DNA of 64,000 nucleotides from Paraflavisolibacter caeni (GTDB taxonomy: Bacteria; Bacteroidota; Bacteroidia; Chitinophagales; Chitinophagaceae). A model generated the notes under the pieces. It did not search any database and was not told the DNA's origin. It was given only the letters and a program-made list of their open reading frames with translations. Location of the stretch: assembly GCF_025628885.1 (NCBI RefSeq), contig NZ_JAOTIF010000002.1, positions 124,001 to 188,000 of the forward strand, in the 5' to 3' direction. The translations under genes were made by a program, and so were the position numbers. This document shows positions 9,162 to 17,029 of the stretch, in pieces. Within the stretch, counting starts at the first letter, position 1. Each line of letters begins with the position of its first letter.

Positions 9162-9812
9162 TTAGTCTACTAAATTATTCTTTACTGCAAAGAACACCAA
9201 TCCTGCCGTGTTTTTACTGCCAAAACGCTCCATCAGGCGGTTCTTGATAGCTTCCACTGTGCGGGGACTGATATCCATTTTTTGGGCTATTTCCTGGGCT
9301 GTAAACTCAAGGCAAATGAGTTTCAATACGTCTCTTTCCTTATCATTAAGAGTGATTTCATTATTTAAGGAGGGAACTACCTTCTGTCTAGCATGTGACC
9401 GCTTGAGCAGTATTTTATTCACAAAGTTGTTGAGGTAATATCCCTTTTCATATACATCCATAATAGCCCGGCGTAGCTCCTGTGGTTCGGCATTCTTCAG
9501 CAAATACCCATGAGCCCCGTTTTCCATCATATGATAAACAAACCGCTCGTCTTCATACATGCTCAATACCAGAACGTGGATATGAGGATATTGTGTACTT
9601 AAAATTTTAGTGGTCTCAATACCATCTTTTTGAGGCATACGCAGATCCATTAAAACGACATCCGGCTCAGCGGAAGGGAGTCCTGCCAATAATTCATCTC
9701 CATTATCGGCTTCTAATACAAATTTTATGTTTGTATACGGCCGTAATGAAAGTATAACTCCTTTTCTGAAAATTTTATGGTCGTCTGCTATCGCTACTTT
9801 AATTACTTCCAT
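9162..9812 (-). CDS. NarL/FixJ-type response regulator
   Basis: Receiver plus LuxR-type DNA-binding protein, probably the output of the kinase encoded just upstream (16-base gap). Receiver: acidic pair at residues 10-11 (ADD), phosphoacceptor Asp56 in VVLMDLRMP, and Lys in GYLLKN. C-terminal HTH: LNDKERDVLKLICLEFTAQEIAQK then SPRTVEAIKNRLMERF. It is last in a minus-strand run of micro-ORF, membrane protein, kinase, regulator. It is a paralogue of the regulators at 12069 and 13768. Confidence 0.93.
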   Translation of the reverse strand: MEVIKVAIADDHKIFRKGVILSLRPYTNIKFVLEADNGDELLAGLPSAEPDVVLMDLRMPQKDGIETTKILSTQYPHIHVLVLSMYEDERFVYHMMENGAHGYLLKNAEPQELRRAIMDVYEKGYYLNNFVNKILLKRSHARQKVVPSLNNEITLNDKERDVLKLICLEFTAQEIAQKMDISPRTVEAIKNRLMERFGSKNTAGLVFFAVKNNLVD

Positions 9813-9828
9813 AAGTTAAGCTCTGAAG

Positions 9829-10671
9829 CTACAATTGTTTTAAAAATCCTAGTGGATCATCAACTGGAACTTCAATGGTTATTTTATAATAAGATTGGTG
9901 GGTGTCTTTGTCAAACGCAATGCGACCGTTGGCAACCTGTATGCGACTGCTAATGTTTTTCAAACCTAAACCTGTTGTGCTTCTGTTTAATCTTTCAAAA
10001 TCAGCTTGTGCTAGCCCTCTGCCATCGTGGTGAATCCTGATCACAAACCTGTCCCCTTGAACATTTTGTATCAGGTGAATAAAGCTGGCATTGCTGTGTT
10101 TTAAAATATTATTGACCAATTCCTGTATGACACGGAATATATTTAATTCCTTTTCAGACTTCATGCGCTCTTTATAATCATGGAACCGGCTGGTTGCACT
10201 AATACTCCCAGAAGCACTGATTTTTTGAAATAAGTCGTTTACAGCCGACTCTAAACCAAAGTTCTTTAAGGTCGGAGGCATCAGGCTATGGCTAATATTC
10301 CGGATTAGCTGAATGGTATCATCTAGAATTTGACGTACTTGGAAAATTGACTGAAGTTGGGTCGACTTATCCATGTTGACTAGGTTCTCACTCAGGTAAA
10401 GACGGGCTGTAGCTAGTAAAGGACCAGCATCATCATGCAGGTCTGCTGCAATGCGTTGTCTTTCTTCTTCCTGAGAATGTACTGATGCACTTAAAAGGAT
10501 CCTCTGTTGTTCCTCCTCCATTGCTTTCATTTTCAACTGGTAGCGGATAACCTTTCTCTGGTGGAAAATAACAAACCCTACTAGGCAGCCAACTACCAAT
10601 ATCATACCCAGTGTGCCAAGAAGTATAAAGAACTGAATAGAAGCTGTATTAGTTGATTGCAGTAAAAACAT
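9829..10671 (-). CDS. NarL-type (HisKA_3) sensor histidine kinase
   Basis: Membrane-anchored kinase with one N-terminal transmembrane helix (about residues 13-36), a short coiled linker, a dimerisation/phosphoacceptor helix with His79 in RQRIAADLHDDAG, and a C-terminal ATPase domain (HSNASF; GLGLKNISSRI). There is almost no extracytoplasmic sensor region, so it probably takes its signal from a partner. The obvious candidate is the multi-pass protein upstream: its stop and this ATG share a base (TAATG), so translation is coupled. It should phosphorylate the regulator at 9162-9812 and perhaps the two orphan paralogues. Confidence 0.9.
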   Translation of the reverse strand: MFLLQSTNTASIQFFILLGTLGMILVVGCLVGFVIFHQRKVIRYQLKMKAMEEEQQRILLSASVHSQEEERQRIAADLHDDAGPLLATARLYLSENLVNMDKSTQLQSIFQVRQILDDTIQLIRNISHSLMPPTLKNFGLESAVNDLFQKISASGSISATSRFHDYKERMKSEKELNIFRVIQELVNNILKHSNASFIHLIQNVQGDRFVIRIHHDGRGLAQADFERLNRSTTGLGLKNISSRIQVANGRIAFDKDTHQSYYKITIEVPVDDPLGFLKQL

Positions 10672-11282
10672 TAGGCTTGCCGGGTAAGATTATGATGAAA
10701 GCGTTTAAATTTAGTTTTTTTAGATTCAAGTTGCAAAACAAATACAAGTATACCAATAGAAAAGAAGATATTTTTAAGAATTGAGAAAATATTAATAATA
10801 AGCCAAAATGATCTTAAATCTTTACGAGGTATATAACCTGCAAAAAGGTAGATAAAAAATGACCCCGACAAGTAAATGATGAAACCTGTAATGATCCAGA
10901 AATGATATGTATTATAAAGAAATGCAATCTCTGGCTTGTTGATCTGCTCGTAAAGAAAATAGAAGGAGAAAAAAAGGATGAGGATCGTTTCTATTCCAAT
11001 GGATACAGAATCGAATTTCAAGTTCGGTGTAAAATAAGTAAAAATAAACTGGTATAAACTAAATCCTATAATAGAAAAAAGAATAATTCTTTTAATAGTA
11101 TTACTTGTTACATTTAGAAAAATAAAATAGCTAAAAAGAGCATATTCAAAAACAGTAACGAAGCTATAGAAGTAAATCTTTTTATCAGAAGATGGAATTA
11201 ATTCATATACATCTATTAACTCACTAAGGAAAAAAAATAGTGAATAAATAAGCAGCACTTGAAGAGATCTTTCCTTTTTCAC
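10671..11282 (-). CDS. Multi-pass membrane protein of unknown family (start uncertain)
   Basis: I do not recognise this protein. From the GTG at 11282 it has 203 residues and six predicted membrane helices, very rich in Phe, Ile and Tyr, with short loops. The frame stays open upstream to a TAA at 11415-11417, and those codons encode another helix (NLFIYTAIFSELLPICLLFF), which would make seven. No ATG, GTG or TTG lies in that stretch. The natural family start would be the codon at 11360-11358, which reads ATA, 16 bases after a TATATTTG box. It is translationally coupled to the sensor kinase and may supply the kinase's sensing module. Confidence 0.75.
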   Translation of the reverse strand: MKKERSLQVLLIYSLFFFLSELIDVYELIPSSDKKIYFYSFVTVFEYALFSYFIFLNVTSNTIKRIILFSIIGFSLYQFIFTYFTPNLKFDSVSIGIETILILFFSFYFLYEQINKPEIAFLYNTYHFWIITGFIIYLSGSFFIYLFAGYIPRKDLRSFWLIINIFSILKNIFFSIGILVFVLQLESKKTKFKRFHHNLTRQA

Positions 11283-11376
11283 TTTTTTGAAATGAAAAAA
11301 TAAAAGACAAATAGGTAAAAGTTCAGAGAAAATAGCTGTATAAATAAAAAGGTTTTCTATAGTTGTATTATTTTGC

Positions 11377-11384
11377 CAAATATA
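11377..11384 (-). promoter_or_regulatory. -7 box TATATTTG upstream of the membrane-protein/kinase/regulator genes
   Basis: Exact TAnnTTTG match on the minus strand. It lies inside the open frame that precedes the annotated GTG start and 16 bases before the ATA codon at 11360, consistent with a transcript that begins just before a longer N-terminus. No TTG element is found at the right distance. Confidence 0.45.
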
Positions 11385-11414
11385 GAAAACCTGAAATGCT
11401 CTTACATTATTTTT

Positions 11415-11492
11415 TTAGAGCTCCCACCAAGTTACTTCACCTGCAATATCGAAATCAGGTGGAACATTTCTAAAAGTTTTGTTGCGTACCAT
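11415..11492 (-). CDS. 25-codon micro-ORF upstream of the signalling genes
   Basis: An ATG at 11492 opens a frame of 25 codons ending in TAA at 11415. The peptide begins MVRNKTF, has a PPDFD turn and ends VTWWEL. It is in the same frame as the membrane-protein gene, with only its own stop codon between them. It has no signal peptide. Short peptides coded next to a multi-pass protein and a kinase are the usual arrangement of peptide-signalling systems, but nothing here proves that it is translated. It could instead be a leader peptide or a chance ORF. Confidence 0.35.
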   Translation of the reverse strand: MVRNKTFRNVPPDFDIAGEVTWWEL

Positions 11493-11662
11493 TTTCGTAA
11501 GTTTTAGTTATTTGATAGTGTAAATTTTATTCACCCGCTTTCCTTTACCAACAGGAAGCATGATCAGTGAAAACACTTAGAGGGAACTCAAATCTGTGCC
11601 AGTTAAATGTTTGAGGATTGAATTGCGTAAAACCGCGTATTGTAAAAGAGTAAAAACTCTTT

Positions 11663-11694
11663 TTGAAAATAGTAAAAATACTATGTTAGATTTG
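11663..11694 (+). promoter_or_regulatory. Possible promoter TTG-N21-TAGATTTG
   Basis: TTG at 11663-11665 and TAGATTTG at 11687-11694 are 21 bases apart and fit the Bacteroidota consensus. The only gene downstream on this strand is the regulator at 12069, so the transcript would have a leader of about 370 bases or be a separate small RNA. Confidence 0.4.
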
Positions 11695-12006
11695 CGGCTC
11701 TGAAAGCTGGCGAGTGAATGAAGCTATATTTTTAGAATAGATTTAAAGATGTTGATATGTCAATATGGTTAATTATCAATGTTAAAACATCCGTTTCAAA
11801 AGAATGATATTGAAAACAACATACATTATACTATAAAAATAATTTAGTTTAAAAAAAGTAGAAATGCTGTAGGCTGATTTTAAAAAGAAAATGTATGGTT
11901 CGTAAAAATACGATGGGTGATGGTTAAAGGAATTTTGAGATTGTACACTTTTGATTTCCTTTGGAGATGTTATCTTTTATCTGTACAGAAGATTTCGCTG
12001 CTTAAA

Positions 12007-12036
12007 AACATTTAAATTTGTTGCCATTTAAATGTT
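12007..12036. promoter_or_regulatory. Inverted repeat, candidate operator of the orphan regulator
   Basis: AACATTTAAAT and its exact complement are separated by eight bases (TTGTTGCC), centred about 47 bases before the ATG at 12069. The spacing and symmetry suit a dimeric LuxR-type regulator. There is no T-run after it, so it is not a terminator. Confidence 0.4.
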
Positions 12037-12068
12037 CAGCTTTAAACTTTTAATTCCAATCTGACTGC

Positions 12069-12731
12069 ATGAATGTCAATCAAATAAAAGTGGCTATCGC
12101 GGATGATCATAAAATTTTTCGCGATGGATTGAAAATGGCTTTAAAAGATAAAGATTATCTTAAAATGCTATGGGAGGCGGAAGATGGTAAAGACCTGTTG
12201 CACAAGCTGAGAATCAAACAGCCGGATGTGTTGCTGATGGATATAAGGATGCCAAAATTAGATGGCACCAATGCTATTAGCCTGATTCGGAAAGAGTTTG
12301 AAGGGATCAAGATCGTTGTGCTGACAATGTACGATCAACAGGAGATGATCACCAAAATGATGGAAATGGGTGCAAATGCCTATCTGTCTAAAACTACAGA
12401 TCCTGATGAAATCTATAAAGCCATCTTGACCTGCATGAATGATGACTTTTATTTCAACGACTTGGTAAATAAAGCGGTATTATTAAAATTACAGCACAAA
12501 AGAACTGTACGTCAGTTTTACCCGATGCCGGTCAAGTTCAATGAAAAGGAACTGAATATTCTCAAACATATAGCCCTGGATAAGACTACTGAGGAAATCT
12601 CTAAAGAAGTATTCCTTAGCCCTCGCACAATAGAAACCATTCGCCAGAAAATGAAGGAGAAAGTGGGCGCTAAAACAATTGCTGGCCTGGTAATGTATGC
12701 ATTAAGAAATAAATTGATTGATGAAGTATAA
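12069..12731 (+). CDS. NarL/FixJ-type response regulator, orphan
   Basis: Receiver with acidic residues in IADDHKIF, phosphoacceptor Asp58 (VLLMDIRMP) and Lys in AYLSKT, followed by a LuxR HTH (FNEKELNILKHIALDKTTEEISKEV, SPRTIETIRQKMKEKVG). No kinase gene is adjacent on this strand. It shares long similar stretches with the regulator at 13768 (for example MITKMMEMGANAYLSKT against MITKMMEIGANSYLTKD), so the two are recent paralogues. The perfect inverted repeat upstream suggests autoregulation. Confidence 0.92.
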   Translation: MNVNQIKVAIADDHKIFRDGLKMALKDKDYLKMLWEAEDGKDLLHKLRIKQPDVLLMDIRMPKLDGTNAISLIRKEFEGIKIVVLTMYDQQEMITKMMEMGANAYLSKTTDPDEIYKAILTCMNDDFYFNDLVNKAVLLKLQHKRTVRQFYPMPVKFNEKELNILKHIALDKTTEEISKEVFLSPRTIETIRQKMKEKVGAKTIAGLVMYALRNKLIDEV

Positions 12732-12793
12732 GAATATAGAATTTTAAATTTCAATTCATGTACCTACTGGGTTCAATTCCCAAATCTTGAATA

Positions 12794-13546
12794 ATGAAAC
12801 AGAATATTAATGATATTTTCTTTGGTGGGATTTATAAGGAAATTTGGCGGAAACTGATCCCCAAAGGCCTTACAGAGGCAGAGGTGGATTTTATTGAGGA
12901 TATATGTAACCTTGAAAAAGGAAATCATGTTTTGGATTTGATGTGTGGTTATGGAAGGCATACCCTGGAGCTGGCAAACCGCGGATATAAGGTGACAGCC
13001 TTAGATAATTCATCCGACTATATTGCAGAAATTAATGGCAAAGTAAAAGATGGTGGTTTATCAATAGAGTGCCGCGAAGCCGACGTCGCTAATACCGTTT
13101 TTGAAAGAAGCTTTGACGCCGCCATTTGCATGGGTAACAGCTTTGCTTTCTTTGATGAAGAAGCTGCATTGCAATTATTGAAAAACTTGTCTGCAGCACT
13201 GCCTGTAGGTGCAATCTTTATTATTAATACTTGGACAATCGGGGAAATTGCCATCAAGTACTTCCAGGAAAGAACATGGATCAATGTAGAAGGTGGCTAT
13301 AAATATTTAACTGAAAATAAATATCTATTTAATCCAACTCGGATCGAGGCTGAAAGTTTCATCGTTTCACCTGGGGGAACAACCTTAGAAGTAATCAACG
13401 GCATTGATTATATATTTACCATTTCTGAGCTTCAGACTTTGTTGAAAAAAGGTGGCTTTGAGCTGAGAGAGGTATTCAGCACACCCAGAAAGCGGAAATT
13501 TGTCCTTGGAGATGCTAAGGCATATATAGTCGCTGAAAGAGTGTAA
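12794..13546 (+). CDS. Class I SAM-dependent methyltransferase
   Basis: Rossmann-fold methyltransferase of about 250 residues. The SAM-binding glycine motif is VLDLMCGYGRHTLELANRG (about residues 47-65) with the acidic residue of motif II in VTALDNS. AICMGNSFAFF corresponds to motif IV. The substrate cannot be named. It sits between two orphan response regulators but has its own spacing of 62 bases from the upstream gene, so it need not belong to the signalling block. Confidence 0.85.
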   Translation: MKQNINDIFFGGIYKEIWRKLIPKGLTEAEVDFIEDICNLEKGNHVLDLMCGYGRHTLELANRGYKVTALDNSSDYIAEINGKVKDGGLSIECREADVANTVFERSFDAAICMGNSFAFFDEEAALQLLKNLSAALPVGAIFIINTWTIGEIAIKYFQERTWINVEGGYKYLTENKYLFNPTRIEAESFIVSPGGTTLEVINGIDYIFTISELQTLLKKGGFELREVFSTPRKRKFVLGDAKAYIVAERV

Positions 13547-13767
13547 ATGGCTTGATCTTAAGAATTGTTAGAGCTAAACAAACCGGTTTATTAAAAGAAA
13601 ACGTATTTATACGATTATTGATAGTAATTATCTGCTGCTGGTCGGTGATTTTATGCAGTGATAAATTCTGTAAAAGCTCAGTTGTTAATTCAGAATTTTA
13701 CTGAGTAAAATACAAATGCTTATTCGCAATTTTGCAGTTGATAAGTTCGTGTTATAAAATTTCTGCT

Positions 13768-14439
13768 ATGAAGAATCTTGATACTCCCATAAAAGTTATC
13801 ATTACTGACGATCATGCGCTTTTCCGTACAGGCGTAAAAACTTCCTTGTTTGGCCGCAAGGACATACAAATGATCGGGGAGGCTGAAAATGGCATGCAAT
13901 TGTTGAACCTGCTGAAACACATGAAGCCTGATGTGATTTTGCTAGATATCTCCATGCCTATAATGGATGGCATTACCACATTACCAGAGATCAAAAAAAT
14001 CGATCCAGAGATAAAGGTGATCATGCTTACAATGCACAACGACCACTCCATGATCACTAAAATGATGGAAATTGGTGCTAATTCCTATCTTACTAAAGAT
14101 TCTGATTCGGAAACAATCTATCAGGCCATCCGGACCTGTTTTGATGATGAATTTTATTTCAACGACCTCACGAATAAAGCGCTCCTTAAAGATTTGCGCA
14201 GTAAACGGGAACCGGAACCACAAGTGACCAGTTCTGAAATTCACTTGAACGAAAAGGAAACCTCAATTTTAAAGCTGATGTGCGAGGAAAAGAGCACAAA
14301 GGAAATCGCTGAAGCTGTTGAACTGAGTCCGCGCACGGTTGAAGCGATCCGTGATAAATTAAAAACAAAGACCGGCGCTAAATCTCTTGCCGGCTTGATC
14401 ATGTATGCTGTAAAAGCCGGTATCGTAGAACAAAAGTAA
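13768..14439 (+). CDS. NarL/FixJ-type response regulator, orphan
   Basis: I start it at the ATG at 13768 (MKNLDTPIKVIITDDH); a TTG at 13732 would add twelve unlikely residues. Receiver: acidic pair in ITDDH, phosphoacceptor Asp60 (VILLDISMP), Lys in YLTKD. LuxR HTH: LNEKETSILKLMCEEKSTKEIAEAV then SPRTVEAIRDKLKTKTG. It is the closest paralogue of the regulator at 12069. No kinase lies beside it, so it may receive phosphate from the kinase at 9829-10671 or from a distant one. Confidence 0.92.
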   Translation: MKNLDTPIKVIITDDHALFRTGVKTSLFGRKDIQMIGEAENGMQLLNLLKHMKPDVILLDISMPIMDGITTLPEIKKIDPEIKVIMLTMHNDHSMITKMMEIGANSYLTKDSDSETIYQAIRTCFDDEFYFNDLTNKALLKDLRSKREPEPQVTSSEIHLNEKETSILKLMCEEKSTKEIAEAVELSPRTVEAIRDKLKTKTGAKSLAGLIMYAVKAGIVEQK

Positions 14440-14453
14440 TCTCAAAGAAATTA

Positions 14454-14461
14454 TAGTTTTG
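14454..14461 (+). promoter_or_regulatory. -7 box TAGTTTTG before the class IV aminotransferase
   Basis: Exact TAnnTTTG match, 57 bases upstream of the ATG at 14519. No matching TTG element is evident. Confidence 0.35.
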
Positions 14462-14518
14462 GGGTTGAACCATCATTGCTGCAACCTCTCCACATAAACT
14501 ATAAATGATAAACTCTTT

Positions 14519-15340
14519 ATGGTTTTTGTTTCTTTTAATGGTAAACTTTACCCGTCTGATGCTCCACTGTTTCTAGCCCAGAATAGAAGTTTTCGTTATG
14601 GGGATGGTTTATTTGAAACATTGAAAGTGCTTAATGGGCAACCGGTCCTTTCTGCTTTCCATTTTGACCGCTTGTGGCTAGGCATGCACATGCTGCAAAT
14701 AAGTCAGCCTGTAGGTTTTACAAGGGAATTCCTGCTGGAAACAATAATCGGTTTATGTAAAGCAAATGATCTGCTGCAGGCCGCTAGAGTCAGGTTAGCT
14801 GTGTTTAGAAATGATGATAACATTGCAGAATTCGTAATAGAAACAATACCATTGCCCCCTGATGCAAACCTGCTGAATGAAAAAGGATGGAGTTTAGAAC
14901 TTTACCCTTTCGCACGAAAGAGTTGCGATGCATTAGGAAATCTTAAAACAGCAAATTATTTGATTTATATATTGGCTGGACTCTATGCAAAAGAAAAAGC
15001 TGTTGATGAATGCCTGGTGCTGAACACAGAAAATAATATTTGTGATGGTTCAAAAGCAAATGTTTTTCTGGTGCATCATAATGAGGTTTATACACCCGCA
15101 TTGCACCAGGGTTGTGTCAATGGTGTGATGAGACGCTATTTGGTCGAGCAATTAAAAGATATTGGAATTACTGTACACCAAAGGGAAATCAGTGAGCAGT
15201 TTTTATTAGAAGCAGACGAAGTCTTTGTTACTAATGCTATTACCGGCATGCGCTGGATCTCTTCTTACCGCAATAAGCAATACCGCAATGAAATAGTAAA
15301 AGATATCTACCAAAAAACCGTAGCAACTTTATTCAAATAA
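14519..15340 (+). CDS. Class IV aminotransferase (BCAT/ADC-lyase-like)
   Basis: Fold-type IV PLP enzyme of 273 residues. The N-terminus has the family signature FRYGDGLFETLKV (about residues 26-38). The PLP lysine is likely in GNLKTANYLIYI, and the C-terminal DEVFVTNAITGMRWI motif binds the cofactor phosphate. It could be a branched-chain aminotransferase or 4-amino-4-deoxychorismate lyase. The folate/pterin genes nearby would suit the latter, but that is only inference. It is convergent with mqnD. Confidence 0.8.
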   Translation: MVFVSFNGKLYPSDAPLFLAQNRSFRYGDGLFETLKVLNGQPVLSAFHFDRLWLGMHMLQISQPVGFTREFLLETIIGLCKANDLLQAARVRLAVFRNDDNIAEFVIETIPLPPDANLLNEKGWSLELYPFARKSCDALGNLKTANYLIYILAGLYAKEKAVDECLVLNTENNICDGSKANVFLVHHNEVYTPALHQGCVNGVMRRYLVEQLKDIGITVHQREISEQFLLEADEVFVTNAITGMRWISSYRNKQYRNEIVKDIYQKTVATLFK

Positions 15341-15410
15341 CTTTTCCCTTCTTTAATTTTTAATCTTCGATGATGAAATGAACGCCTCTAAATGAAAGCC
15401 CCTTTCCTAA

Positions 15411-15438
15411 ATTCGTCATTCGAATTATTCGTTATCCC
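15411..15438. repeat. ATTCGTCATTCG intergenic repeat, copy 1
   Basis: ATTCGTCATTCGAATTATTC followed by GTTATCCC. The minus strand reads through it to give the last codons and TAA stop of mqnD (15432-15434), so the repeat forms the gene's 3' end. Related copies are at 19578, 35813 and 48821. Confidence 0.6.
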
Positions 15439-16247
15439 AAAAACAGTTTTCCTTCCCATTGCCCCATATACACCTTATAAAGTTGCGTGATTGCTGCTTC
15501 CCCTTCTTCTCCTAATTGAAGTGAAAAGTTATTTACATAAAGATCTATATGTTGACGCATGACACTTTTATCCATTGCCTGTGCATGCGTTTCTACATAT
15601 GCCGATATTTCAGGGTAATGGCTAAAAGCGTACTCTAGGCTCTTGCGGATCAATACATCCAGCTTTTGTTGAATAACTGGATGAATGCTTCTTTTCACTG
15701 CAATGCAGCCGAGGGGAATAGGCAAGCCTGTTTTGCTTTCCCAGTATGCTCCTAGGTCTAATACTTTATTCAGACCTTTTTGTTGATATGTAAAACGGTT
15801 TTCATGTATGATTAGGCCCAGGTCAGTTTTACCTTGCAGCACCGAATCTTCGATAGAAGAAAATAAAGTAGGTGTTCTATTTTGCGCTTGAGGAAAAGCA
15901 AAGCTGAGGAGGAAGTTGGCTGTAGTGTTTTCACCAGGAATAGCAATGCTTAAATTGGACACTTCTTTTGTTTCTACTTCCTCTTTTGAGATCAGGAGCG
16001 GACCAACACCTTTGCCTAATGCAGAACCGGATGATAATATGGTGTACTGTGAAACGTTGCGGAACAGCGCAGGAAAACTTAGCTTGGTAGCATCGAGCCG
16101 GCCTTCAATAGCCCATTGATTGAGAGTTTCTACATCTTCCAGGTATACCTCGAACTCAAGACCATCCGTATCGATCTTGTGATTGACCAATGCATCAAAA
16201 ATGAATGTATCATTGGGACAGGGAGAGAATCCTAAGCGTAGTTTCAT
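15432..16247 (-). CDS. mqnD: 1,4-dihydroxy-6-naphthoate synthase (futalosine pathway)
   Basis: Converts cyclic dehypoxanthine futalosine to 1,4-dihydroxy-6-naphthoate on the alternative menaquinone route. The 271-residue protein has the periplasmic-binding-protein-like fold and the signature GFSPCPNDTFIFDALV at the N-terminus, with VYLEDVETLNQWA and TKLSFPALFRN following. IHENRFTY contains the expected catalytic histidine. It lies 12 bases after mqnB on the same strand, an obvious two-gene operon. Confidence 0.93.
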   Translation of the reverse strand: MKLRLGFSPCPNDTFIFDALVNHKIDTDGLEFEVYLEDVETLNQWAIEGRLDATKLSFPALFRNVSQYTILSSGSALGKGVGPLLISKEEVETKEVSNLSIAIPGENTTANFLLSFAFPQAQNRTPTLFSSIEDSVLQGKTDLGLIIHENRFTYQQKGLNKVLDLGAYWESKTGLPIPLGCIAVKRSIHPVIQQKLDVLIRKSLEYAFSHYPEISAYVETHAQAMDKSVMRQHIDLYVNNFSLQLGEEGEAAITQLYKVYMGQWEGKLFLG

Positions 16248-16259
16248 AGTTTTTTGGTT

Positions 16260-16946
16260 TTAAAGAATTTGTCCTCCGATGGCTGATAAATTACTCATTT
16301 CAATCATTGGCAAGATCCGTTGCAATTCTTTATTCAAATTAGAAATGGCTCCTTCAAGCATCCATTTGGACTTATCTCTTTCTCCTATATAGTTAGAGAT
16401 CGTACGGATCTGAAGAAAGGCAACTTTTTCTTGTATAGCTACATAATGTAGGGCAGCTCCTTCTAACGACTCTACCTGTGCATTCCATTTTTCTTTATAA
16501 TAATTAATACGCTGCACATTGGTCGATATTTCATTGACAGTAATTCCCTCTGCAAGTGAAAGCGTAGTCTTCGCCAGCAGCAGGAAAGAGGGATTTACCA
16601 ATTTACCATGATTCCAGGGTTGACGATTCGCATCCGCTAGCTTAAGATCAAAAAGAGTTTTAAAGGAATTATTTTCCTCCACACCAGAGTCGGCAATACA
16701 ATCACTGAGAAGGGCGAAAGTTTCACCTAGAGGGATGGTTGGATCCAATGAGCCGCCAATGCCAGCCTGGATGATCAGGTCTGGTTTGCTGGTTGAAAGA
16801 TACTTGGCAAAACTATAGGCTGCTGGTAGGATTCCCGCACCCGTAATTAAAAAATCAAGCTTGTGATCTTTCAGTGGGTTTTCCTCAAAATATTGTTTAG
16901 AGGGCGCTATTTCAAATTCAGTAGCAGCACTAAGAAGAATTTGCAT
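16260..16946 (-). CDS. mqnB: Futalosine hydrolase
   Basis: Nucleosidase that releases hypoxanthine from futalosine. Of the purine nucleoside phosphorylase/MTA nucleosidase fold, 228 residues. Visible features: LLSAATEFEIAP at the N-terminus, the nucleoside-binding QAGIGGSLDPTIPLGE loop and the VESLEGAALHYVA motif with a catalytic glutamate region. Its ATG lies four bases after a perfect TATTTTTG box, so the mRNA is predicted to be leaderless or nearly so. Together with mqnD it shows that menaquinone is made by the futalosine route. Confidence 0.92.
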   Translation of the reverse strand: MQILLSAATEFEIAPSKQYFEENPLKDHKLDFLITGAGILPAAYSFAKYLSTSKPDLIIQAGIGGSLDPTIPLGETFALLSDCIADSGVEENNSFKTLFDLKLADANRQPWNHGKLVNPSFLLLAKTTLSLAEGITVNEISTNVQRINYYKEKWNAQVESLEGAALHYVAIQEKVAFLQIRTISNYIGERDKSKWMLEGAISNLNKELQRILPMIEMSNLSAIGGQIL

Positions 16947-16950
16947 GTCG

Positions 16951-16958
16951 CAAAAATA
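16951..16958 (-). promoter_or_regulatory. -7 box TATTTTTG four bases before mqnB
   Basis: Exact TAnnTTTG match on the minus strand; only CGAC separates it from the ATG at 16946. Since transcription starts about this far downstream of the box, the mRNA should have essentially no 5' leader. Confidence 0.6.
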
Positions 16959-17003
16959 AGGTCAGATCAGCCCAGATATTTCCAACTCGAAGTCTCAAAT
17001 GCC

Positions 17004-17011
17004 TAATTTTG
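17004..17011 (+). promoter_or_regulatory. -7 box TAATTTTG before the pterin synthase genes
   Basis: Exact TAnnTTTG match, 18 bases before the ATG at 17030. It would drive the two pterin synthase genes and possibly folE. Confidence 0.5.
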
Positions 17012-17029
17012 CACAAATTTCACCCTGAA

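Larger units (their letters stand above)
11493..12068. other. Intergenic region between divergent signalling genes
   Basis: About 575 AT-rich bases without a convincing protein gene. It holds a possible plus-strand promoter (11663-11694), a tiny plus-strand ORF at 11895-11927 (MVRKNT, then stop after ten codons) whose start resembles that of the minus-strand micro-ORF, and a perfect 11-bp inverted repeat at 12007-12036 just before the regulator gene. Confidence 0.6.

Noticed and set aside
12760-12785. GGGTTCAATTCCC, which resembles a tRNA T-arm
   Set aside because: Upstream bases cannot form an acceptor, D-arm or anticodon arm, and partly belong to the coding end of the response regulator.
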